Below are positions 1 through 7,200 of a DNA stretch of 9,030 nucleotides, piece after piece. Made by a program: the position numbers and the translations under genes. The DNA comes from Treponema sp. (GTDB taxonomy: Bacteria > Spirochaetota > Spirochaetia > Treponematales > Treponemataceae), in NCBI GenBank assembly GCA_016297405.1, contig JAEDGP010000077.1:1-9030 (forward strand), written 5' to 3'. The notes under the pieces were generated by a model. That model made no database searches. It saw only the letters and a program-made list of their open reading frames with translations, and was not told the DNA's origin. Every line of letters begins with the position of its first letter. Positions within the stretch are counted from its first letter, which is position 1.

Positions 1-60
1 GTGGTTCCTGAGCCTGTCGAAGGGCTCAATGAGCGCTACACTCATTACTTATTGGGACAG
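1..60 (+). repeat. Left arm of a ~60-bp imperfect inverted repeat
   Basis: This block matches the reverse complement of 8949-9007. Aligned by eye, 57 of 60 columns are identical, with two substitutions (positions 24 and 34) and one extra A at 51. Its first 23 bases contain the core CCTGAGCCTGTCGAAGG, a motif type I recall as a dispersed intergenic repeat in various bacterial genomes; its function is unknown to me. Inside the arm, AATGAG (28-33) and CTCATT (41-46) can pair around a 7-base loop. No open reading frame or transposase is associated with it. Confidence 0.9.
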
Positions 61-67
61 CCTCTTT

Positions 68-115
68 TATATTTCATCAGGAGAAAGATTGAAATATAAC
101 ATCTGTAATATTTCA
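68..115. repeat. Three alternating inverted copies of TATATTTCA
   Basis: TATATTTCA lies at 68-76, its exact reverse complement TGAAATATA at 90-98, and ATATTTCA at 108-115. The middle copy can pair with either neighbour, so two mutually exclusive hairpins are possible, with stems of 9 and 8 bp and loops of 13 and about 10 bases. The first loop contains AGGAG (79-83). The region lies between the left repeat arm and the promoter. It could be the 3' structure of a transcript from outside the window, a protein-binding region, or chance in AT-rich DNA. No T-tract follows to make it a clear terminator. Confidence 0.5.
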
Positions 116-150
116 ATTATAACATGTGTTTTTGAATGAATCAAGGAAAA

Positions 151-165
151 TTTGAAGAATTCAAA
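151..165. promoter_or_regulatory. TTTGAA-3-TTCAAA dyad upstream of the -35 box
   Basis: TTTGAA (151-156) and TTCAAA (160-165) form a perfect 6+3+6 dyad that ends 7 bases before the TTGACA box. The same half-site reappears in opposite arrangement before the first amylase gene (811-830), and TTTGAATGA occurs at 131-139. The position would suit an activator or repressor site. In DNA this AT-rich the half-site could recur by chance, and no regulator gene is present to support it. Confidence 0.3.
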
Positions 166-172
166 AAAAAAA

Positions 173-201
173 TTGACAGATATAAAATTCGGTTTTAGCA
201 T
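173..201 (+). promoter_or_regulatory. Sigma-70-type promoter for the 246-725 gene
   Basis: A perfect TTGACA -35 box (173-178) is followed after 17 bases by TAGCAT (196-201), which matches the -10 consensus at four of six positions. An alternative -10, CATAAT at 199-204, is closer in sequence but gives a 20-base spacer. An A-rich tract just upstream (163-172) resembles an UP element. Transcription would start near 208-211, leaving a leader of roughly 35-40 bases before the ATG at 246. Confidence 0.6.
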
Positions 202-245
202 AATTCTAGAGGGTAATTTAAATTCAAAAAGTGGTAATCACGTCT

Positions 246-725
246 ATGAATTTCAAACTAAAACTATTTACTGCAATTATTGTTGGTTTTCTTTGTTCTG
301 CAAATGCTAATGCTCTTCCAATTACTGCAGGGGCCCGAATAGGAACCAATATGGAAACCCCAAAGGGTTATGTTTTTCAGTTTGGAGCTTTTAGCGATTA
401 TGAAATTTTCAGTTGCTTAAAGGCTGGCATTCAGTTGAATGGCGGTACGAATGGTGGTCAGACAATGACGTTTGATCCAGCTGTTTACGCAAAATGGGAA
501 TTTCCTCTCAATTTGTTTGGTCTTTTCAGTCCTTATGCAAAAGGTTTTATTGGTTTAAGCAGCATTACTTACGATGGTATTAATGCTGTGGCTGCAAACT
601 ATGGCGCAGAAGGCGGTGTAACTTTCAGACTGAATAAATTTTTCTTTGAACCGAATATTACATTTGGTTATCCATTTGCCTGGGGTTTGGGCATTAATGC
701 CGGCTATACCTTTGGAAAGAAATAA
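246..725 (+). CDS. Small exported beta-barrel-like outer membrane protein
   Basis: This gene encodes 159 residues from ATG 246. A GTG at 231 in the same frame would add five residues. I prefer 246 because the protein then begins MNFKLK, followed by a hydrophobic core and ANANA, a classical Sec signal peptide with predicted cleavage after residue 23. The ribosome binding site is weak for either start: GAGGG at 209-213 lies 17 bases from the GTG. The mature part, about 136 residues, is rich in alternating hydrophobic, Gly and aromatic residues (such as the stretch around FSPYAKGFIG and the terminal GLGINAGYTFG), as in a compact barrel of about eight strands. It ends in KK, not the terminal Phe typical of proteobacterial barrels. 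I do not recognise a named family. It has its own promoter upstream and lies 117 bases before the first amylase gene, so a link to starch use is only suggested by position. A periplasmic beta-rich protein is the alternative. Confidence 0.75.
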   Translation: MNFKLKLFTAIIVGFLCSANANALPITAGARIGTNMETPKGYVFQFGAFSDYEIFSCLKAGIQLNGGTNGGQTMTFDPAVYAKWEFPLNLFGLFSPYAKGFIGLSSITYDGINAVAANYGAEGGVTFRLNKFFFEPNITFGYPFAWGLGINAGYTFGKK

Positions 726-810
726 GCTTTTTGACGGAGAGTTTTCTGAACTAGTTATTTTCGAATCCAGATGGGTGCAAGATATGATAGACATTGTTTT
801 GGCATTATAT

Positions 811-830
811 TCGTTCAAAAATTTGAACGA
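811..830. promoter_or_regulatory. 9+2+9 inverted repeat beside the first amylase RBS
   Basis: TCGTTCAAA (811-819) and TTTGAACGA (822-830) are exact reverse complements separated by AA. The element lies directly after a -10-like TATATT (806-811) and directly before the AGGAG at 832-836, which is where a repressor operator would block initiation. In RNA it would form an 8-bp stem with a 4-base loop beside the Shine-Dalgarno site. I could not find a matching -35 box at proper spacing. It lacks the central CG usual in LacI/MalR-type maltose operators, so the binding protein, if any, is unknown. Confidence 0.5.
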
Positions 831-831
831 T

Positions 832-836
832 AGGAG
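832..836 (+). promoter_or_regulatory. Ribosome binding site of the first amylase gene
   Basis: AGGAG lies six bases before ATG 843, which is good spacing and supports this start. It abuts the inverted repeat at 811-830, so an RNA hairpin there could affect access to it. Confidence 0.75.
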
Positions 837-842
837 AACATT

Positions 843-3800
843 ATGAAAAGTTTATTGAACAGGATTCTGGTAGCGTGGATTGCATTCTGTGCAGTCCTTT
901 TTGCGTTTATCGGATGTGATGCACAGCTGGATAATTCACTTACGAAGCTTCCTTCCATTAAGGTGTCAAACATTCTTCCAGATTCATCTGAAATCGTTGT
1001 TTGCGCAAATGATGGGGAAGCTTCTTTGTCTTATGAAGTGATACCGTCCAATGCAACTGGAAAAGTAGCTGTTGTAGTTGAAGATCAGGAAGTTGCAACT
1101 GTTCAGAATGGAATTGTTCGAGGATTTAAGACTGGAAAAACAAGCGTTACCCTTTCTTCTGGAACTGTTGTAAAGACAGTTTTGCTTAATGTTGGTCTTA
1201 AGGCTAGCTTTGATGGTGTTTGTGATGATGTAATTTATACTGTGGGAAAAACAATTCCTGTTGAATCCCCGGTAAAAGATGGAAGTGTTTTCCGTTACTG
1301 GTGGTGCGATCAGATTGATAATTTGGTTTCTTCTGATTTTGTAGTTCCTGAAGGCATTACTTCAGGAACTTTGCTGTTTACATCGGTTTGGGATACAGAT
1401 GTTTCCAAAAAATATACTGTAACATTCGATTCAAATGGCGGTTCTTCAGTTTCTTCTGCTTCAGTTCAGACAGGAGCTGCTGTAACTGCCCCATCTAATC
1501 CAACAAAGCAAGGCTTCCAGTTTGCCGGCTGGTATGCTGATTCTTCTTTGAACGCAAAATATGATTTTGCTTCACCTGTAACACAAAACATTACCCTTTA
1601 TGCTAAATGGGTAACAACTGTAGTTCCAGTTACAGGTATTTCAGTTTCTTACGATGCCACTGTTTGGAAAGATATTAAGGTAAAGGACAATGTTCAGCTT
1701 GTAGCAGCAGTTTCTCCATCTGATGCAACTGATGCTTCTGTAGTTTGGAGCGTGACTGGTGATAACGCAAACGTTTCAACTACAGGTTTGTTCAGCGCAA
1801 CAGCTTCTGGTTCTTATGTTGTAAAAGCTACTTCCGTAAGCAATCCATCTGTTTTTGGATATGCAACAATCAATGTGTCTGCCAGCGAAAAAGTTCTGGA
1901 ATCGCTGATTATTTCTGGACCTTCATCAGTAAAGGTTGGGGAATCAGTTAATCTTACAGCACAGGCTGTATTTGACGATGGATCAAAGACTACTGTAACG
2001 GACTATACTTCATTCACATCTTCTTCTAGTTCTATTGAAATCACAACAAACTCAGTAAAAGGTCTTGTTACAGCTGAAGAAGTAACAATTACAGGTTCCT
2101 TTACACACAAAGGTGTAACAAAAACATCTGTAAAAACAATTAGTGTTGAACCTGACGTTGAAGATGATGTTTATGATGGTATCAGAATTTATGTTGCCCA
2201 ATCTCTTGGTTACAATCAGATTCATTACTGGAGCTGTGAAGATAAAGTAGCTTATCCATCTACAACCTGGCCTGGAACTGCAATGACTGCTGAAGGTTCA
2301 GATTATGTATATAAGTTTGCAGGAGTTTCATCTGTAAAATTCCTTATCACAAAAGGATCTGGAACAAAGCTTACAAATTCTGACCTTGAAATTACAAAGA
2401 AAGGCGATTATAGAGTTACTTCTTCTGGAGTTGCTGAAGTTACAAAGGCAAAGCCTTTTGTTTCCATATCCCCATCAGTGAATTCTATTGTAAAAACAGG
2501 AACCATTACAGTTTCTGTGACAGATGGAGGACTTACAACTTCAGTTTCGGCAAATGTAAATGGTACAAACAAGACGCTGGCTGTTGGAACAAATATTATT
2601 TCTGTTTCTTCTTTGGGTGTAAACGCAGGCGATACAATCAGAATTTCTGTAACGGCAACAAACTCTAAGGGAAGCGATACTAAATCTGCATCTTACGAAG
2701 TTGTGGATGCGCCTGTAGTAAAAGTGCCGTCTGACGTGCGTGAACTTAGAATCTATCAGGTAATGGTTTCTTCATTCCAGGATGGAGATCCTTCGATTGG
2801 ATATAAATATGCATACGGTCCTCAGTCTGCAATCAAAGGTGGTGATCTTCAGGGAATCATTAATGCTCTTGATTACATTTCGGGACTTGGCTGTAATGCT
2901 TTGTGGATGACTCCGATTTTCAATTCAAATGGGGAAGGTCATCTTGATTCAACAGGTTACTACGCATACGACTACTTTAATGTAGATCCAAAATTCGGAA
3001 CAAATGATAAATTCCGCGAACTTGTTACAAAAGCCCATGATAGGGGAATTGCAATCATCCTTGATGGTGTATTTGGACATCACAAATCAACTGGTGTAGC
3101 AATATCTCCTAATGGTAATTCAACTGTCACTCAGCCTGGAAAAAACTACAATCCTGTTGATTATACAAAGGGCAAAACTTTGGAATTCTTCAAGGAAGTT
3201 GCAGCTTACTGGATTACAAATTACAAGATTGACGGCTGGCGCTTTGACCAGGATTACCAGGTTGGTGGCGTTTATCAGTCAGATAAACATAATTATTGGA
3301 AAGAAATCCGCGAAACAATTGAAGCCGCAGCTGCTGCAAACGGCACAAAGGGTGTAGATTGGGGAACTTTGGCATACATGGTTGGCGAAGACTGGCAGCG
3401 TGTAGATGCTGACATTCAGAAGCAGACTGTTGATGGCGCAGGTCTTCCATCTGCATTCGATTTCCCTGCTCGTTACAAGATTGTTGACGCAATTGCAGAA
3501 GAAGAATGGAATGACAAAGATATCAGCCTTGGTGAAGCTTTGGGGGATGTACTTTATGCAAGCGCTTCTTCCAGAGGCATGAACAATACTGCAACTGAAT
3601 TCAGATATACCGCATTCCTTACAAATCACGATACTTTAAGATTTGGTGATTTGGTAAAGCTTAAGTATAAAATTGGAACAAGCGATGCCATGTTTATGGG
3701 AAAAACAAGGGTAGCGCTTTCATGTTTGGCAGGTTATTCTGGTCCATTTGTAATCTTCTATGGTGATGAATGGGGTGCAATTGTTGATGGTGTTACAAAG

Positions 3801-4178
3801 AGCCCTATGGAAACAGGATCTTCTTCTCCTGTAGGCGATGGTGCTTACTGGGATAATGCATCTCGTTCAACAGGTAAAATTTCTGGTTTCAGTTCAAATG
3901 AGCAGAAGCTTATCGATTGGACAACAAGTCTTATGAATATGCGTGCTAAATACCCGATTATGTGGAAGGGAACAAGTACAAGTATCTATAAGGGAAGCAA
4001 TTATTATGTTGGTCAGAAAACTCTTGAAGGAAAGACTGCGAAATTCATCATCAATGATACGGGTGCTGCTGTGAACTATGACTTTGGCTCAAGCGGAACA
4101 GATATGATGACTGGCAGCAAGACTACTGCATCGGTTTCTTGTCCTGCATATTCAGCAGTTTTTGTCCTGTTGGACTAA
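843..4178 (+). CDS. Lipoprotein alpha-amylase (GH13) with Ig-like/InlB stalk and CBM26
   Basis: This 1111-residue protein is predicted to be a tethered enzyme cleaving alpha-glucans such as starch or glycogen. Residues 1-24 form a lipoprotein signal peptide ending FIG before C25. Modules in order: Big_2-like Ig domain (about 40-117); degenerate InlB-like repeat (about 118-185) with aromatic residues in the GWY and KW positions; clear InlB/Listeria-Bacteroides repeat (191-256; FDSNGG, GWYAD, YAKW); two Ig-like domains (about 263-346 and 352-438); CBM26-type starch-binding module (about 446-530; Tyr/Trp cluster HYW and the WPG motif); an Ig-like linker (538-624); GH13 barrel from about 633, with a C-terminal beta domain. 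Conserved GH13 regions: D741 with H746 (region I), nucleophile D802 in GWRFD, acid/base E849 in VGED, and D930 in TNHD, so the triad is complete. Region I reads DGVFGH where many family members have N before H. Only about 60 residues separate regions I and II, so the B domain is short. Alpha-amylase or neopullulanase-like activity cannot be told apart here. Confidence 0.92.
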   Translation: MKSLLNRILVAWIAFCAVLFAFIGCDAQLDNSLTKLPSIKVSNILPDSSEIVVCANDGEASLSYEVIPSNATGKVAVVVEDQEVATVQNGIVRGFKTGKTSVTLSSGTVVKTVLLNVGLKASFDGVCDDVIYTVGKTIPVESPVKDGSVFRYWWCDQIDNLVSSDFVVPEGITSGTLLFTSVWDTDVSKKYTVTFDSNGGSSVSSASVQTGAAVTAPSNPTKQGFQFAGWYADSSLNAKYDFASPVTQNITLYAKWVTTVVPVTGISVSYDATVWKDIKVKDNVQLVAAVSPSDATDASVVWSVTGDNANVSTTGLFSATASGSYVVKATSVSNPSVFGYATINVSASEKVLESLIISGPSSVKVGESVNLTAQAVFDDGSKTTVTDYTSFTSSSSSIEITTNSVKGLVTAEEVTITGSFTHKGVTKTSVKTISVEPDVEDDVYDGIRIYVAQSLGYNQIHYWSCEDKVAYPSTTWPGTAMTAEGSDYVYKFAGVSSVKFLITKGSGTKLTNSDLEITKKGDYRVTSSGVAEVTKAKPFVSISPSVNSIVKTGTITVSVTDGGLTTSVSANVNGTNKTLAVGTNIISVSSLGVNAGDTIRISVTATNSKGSDTKSASYEVVDAPVVKVPSDVRELRIYQVMVSSFQDGDPSIGYKYAYGPQSAIKGGDLQGIINALDYISGLGCNALWMTPIFNSNGEGHLDSTGYYAYDYFNVDPKFGTNDKFRELVTKAHDRGIAIILDGVFGHHKSTGVAISPNGNSTVTQPGKNYNPVDYTKGKTLEFFKEVAAYWITNYKIDGWRFDQDYQVGGVYQSDKHNYWKEIRETIEAAAAANGTKGVDWGTLAYMVGEDWQRVDADIQKQTVDGAGLPSAFDFPARYKIVDAIAEEEWNDKDISLGEALGDVLYASASSRGMNNTATEFRYTAFLTNHDTLRFGDLVKLKYKIGTSDAMFMGKTRVALSCLAGYSGPFVIFYGDEWGAIVDGVTKSPMETGSSSPVGDGAYWDNASRSTGKISGFSSNEQKLIDWTTSLMNMRAKYPIMWKGTSTSIYKGSNYYVGQKTLEGKTAKFIINDTGAAVNYDFGSSGTDMMTGSKTTASVSCPAYSAVFVLLD

Positions 4179-4242
4179 CCAAAAAAATAATAAGTGATGG
4201 CCTGAAAATGGGAATAGGGTCATGGCGATAAAAAAAAGTAAA

Positions 4243-4266
4243 TCAGATTTTTGGAGAAGAATCTGA
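4243..4266 (+). promoter_or_regulatory. Small hairpin upstream of the second amylase gene
   Basis: TCAGATT (4243-4249) and AATCTGA (4260-4266) form a perfect 7-bp stem around a 10-base loop, followed by A residues, not T. It is therefore not a standard intrinsic terminator. It lies 20 bases before the AGGAGG site. The rest of the 119-base gap shows no convincing promoter, so the second amylase gene is probably reached by read-through from the first. A possible 14-codon ORF (ATG 4222 to TGA 4264-4266) ends inside the stem. Confidence 0.35.
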
Positions 4267-4285
4267 AAAAATGGCCTGTATGGTC

Positions 4286-4291
4286 AGGAGG
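4286..4291 (+). promoter_or_regulatory. Strong RBS that fixes the second amylase start
   Basis: AGGAGG lies six bases before ATG 4298. An earlier in-frame ATG at 4271 lies upstream of this site and has no comparable sequence before it. Starting at 4298 also gives a normal lipoprotein signal peptide, so 4298 is the better start. Confidence 0.9.
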
Positions 4292-4297
4292 AATACT

Positions 4298-7200
4298 ATG
4301 GGAAACCATGGAATTAAAGGAATGGCACGTAAACTGATTGGAGGCTTTTTAGCTCTTTTGATGTGTTTATGTGCAATGACGTCTTGTAATATTGCCATGA
4401 GCAAAAATGGCGAAAAAACAATTCATATAACAGGTATTCTTGTTCAAAGTTCAAAAAGCGAACTTAAGCTTGGTGGCAGTGCAAATCTTATTTTGAATAT
4501 CACTCCATCATCTGCAGAAAACAAAGCTGTTTACTGGACTGTAGAACCAGAAGCTGTTGCAGAAGTAAGGGATACCAATGGAAGCTATGTCCTTTATGCA
4601 AAAGCAGAAGGTACAGCAATTGTTACTTGTAAGGCAAAAGACGGAAGTGGAAAATCATATTCCTTCAGTATCAATGTAGTTGAAGAAAAATCTAACATCA
4701 CTTACAAATACAATGACCTGACTTCTGGTTCCGAAAGAATCCTTAAGCAGGAACAGTATTCTAAGGGAAGTTCACTTGTCGAAGCCCAGATGTATGTTCC
4801 ATCGAATGTTGATTCAAGCAAAGTTTTTGCTGGCTGGTATACAGACAAGACACTTAAGAATCCTGTAGTTTATCCTCTTTCAGTTTCTTCTGATTTGGTT
4901 CTTTGGGCCAAATGGGCAGATGTTCAGCAGAATGTTACTTTGACATACGATTTGAATGGTCACGGTACACTTTCTGAATCTTCGGCAACTGCTAAAGCTG
5001 GAACTTCTGTAACTCTTCCAACTCCAGCTGCAAACGATACCTACACATTCTGCGGATGGTATCTGGATGCAGGCTGTACAGATGGTAACGAAGTTCTTTC
5101 TCCATATACTTTGGTAACAACCAGAACAATTTATGCAAAATGGGCAGATAGCATAGTGCATGTTGAAGGCGTGCGCATTACTTCATACCCAGAAAAATTG
5201 TTTACAGGTGATGCTGATTCTTTGGTTTATGAAGTATCTCCTGCAACAGCTTCAGATAAATCTGTTTCAATTACTTCTTCAGATCCATCTGTAGTTTCAA
5301 TCGAAAATAACAAGCTTGTTGCTAAGAAAGCTGGTAAAGCTACGATTACTGTAAAAACAAATGATGGCGGAAAAACTGATTCTTGTTCTATTACAGTTTC
5401 TAATGCAAAAGTAAGCGTAACTGGTGTTTCATTGAACAAAAATGTTGCTTCTATATATACAGGCAACACTGAAAAACTTATTGCTACAGTTACTCCAGAC
5501 AATGCTTCTGATAAGAGCTTGATTTGGGAAAGCAACAACACAGCTGTTGCAACAGTTTCTGCTGGAACAGTTACAGCTGTAAAAGCCGGAAATGCAAAAA
5601 TCACAGTTACAACTGTGGACGGAAACTTCTCTGCAGCTTGCGCAGTTACAGTAGAAGATATTCCTTATGATGTGAAGGTTACTGGAATCGAAATGGCTAG
5701 CGGAACAGCCTCTGTTGCTGTTGGTGCAACAAAATATCTTTCTGCAACAATCAAACCTGCAGATGCAACAAACAAAAATATTGAGTGGACTTCAAGCGAT
5801 ACTTCAATTGCAACGGTTTCACCTGCGGGAATTGTAACTGGTGTTGCAAAGGGTTCTGCAACAATCACTGCTACAACTGAAGATGGCGGATACAAAGCTA
5901 CTTGCGTAGTAACAGTAACAGAATCAAGCAACATTATTCTTCATGTTTACAATTACACTCATATTTGGGCATGGAATCCTGACAGCTCATCTGAAAACTA
6001 TACTGGTGGAGCATGGCCTGGAAAGGCAATGTCAAAGGAAGGTTCTTCCAGCTGGTATACATATACAATTGAAAAAATGAAAGCTTCTATTGTTTTCAGC
6101 AACAGTGGTGCCGGCCAGACTAGCGACCTTAGCAGAACAAACGGCGAATGGTGGTATAAAGACGGAAAATGGACAAACTATAATCCAGATCGTCCTGTAA
6201 CTCCAGTAGTTAACTTTGATACTGAAGAGGGAACATATCTTGAAAGTTTTGCTGTAAAGATTACTTCAAATAATGCTAGTGGTGATATCATCTATTACAC
6301 AACTGATGGAACAAATCCAACTAAATCGTCAGCTGTATATAGTTCACCAGTTACAATTCCTGTAGGAACTACAGTATTGAAGGCTTTTGCCGTAAACGCA
6401 GAAGCTGAAGTTCCAGAAGGACAGGTTACTTCTGCAATTTATGTAGTAAATCCTGATGCTGATATCGTTGGACCAACAATCGTTGCAAACAAAGAAGCTG
6501 GACGCTATAAGGAAGCTCTTTCTGATATCAACTTTACAATAACAGATAACAAGACAGCAGGATTTACAGTTTATTACACAACAGATGGTAAGCAGCCAAC
6601 AACAGCTTCTGCAGTTTATACAACCTGTGGTGCAGGAAAATCTTCTGTTACTGGAAAAAATCTTTCGCTGGCCATGAACCAGAGCATGACAGTTCGTCTT
6701 TTGGCGGTTGATGCTGCCGGAAACAAATCAGCAGTAAAATCTTTCTACTATGCCTGTTCAGATGTAAATTATGCTGCAAGCAGATGGGATCCTCGCCAGG
6801 AATCTATTTATTTCTTGCTTACTGCCAGATGGTTTGATGGTGATACTTCAAACTCAGTCGGTGACCAGAACTGTTCATGGACAGAAGCAAGAGCAAATGA
6901 CAATATTCCTTCTGGCGAAGACGGCTTTACTGGTCCTGAAGATGTAACCTGGCGTGGAGATTTCAAAGGCCTTGTAGAAAAGATGGATTACATCAAGTCT
7001 CTGGGATTTACTTGTATCTGGCTTACTCCAGTTGTACAGAACCGAAGCCCTCTTTGTTATCATGGATACCATGCATGGAACATGTATAAGGAAGATGCCC
7101 GCCTTGTTTCTGACGGATATGATTTCCAGCGTGTAATTGATGAAGCTCATAAGCGCGATATGAAAATCTGTCTTGATATCGTAATCAACCATTCTGGTCG

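Noticed and set aside
89..139. Short ORF from TTG 89 with AGGAG five bases upstream
   Set aside because: It has only 16 codons, an AT-rich random-looking product, and lies inside overlapping inverted repeats. The AGGAG is probably coincidental.
231..245. GTG 231 as the start of the small exported protein
   Set aside because: It adds MVITS before a normal signal-peptide start. Its nearest GAGGG is 17 bases away. ATG 246 gives the cleaner signal peptide, although neither start has a good ribosome binding site, so it is not excluded.
731..760. Promoter with TTGACG at 731-736 for the first amylase
   Set aside because: No acceptable -10 box occurs 16-18 bases downstream; the best candidates match too few consensus positions.
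726..810. Intrinsic terminator after the small exported protein gene
   Set aside because: Only a 4-bp stem and a short AACTAGTT palindrome (749-756) are present, with no GC-rich stem followed by a T-tract.
4271..4297. ATG 4271 as the start of the second amylase
   Set aside because: The strong AGGAGG at 4286-4291 would lie inside the gene, and ATG 4298 is at ideal distance from it and gives a standard lipoprotein signal peptide.
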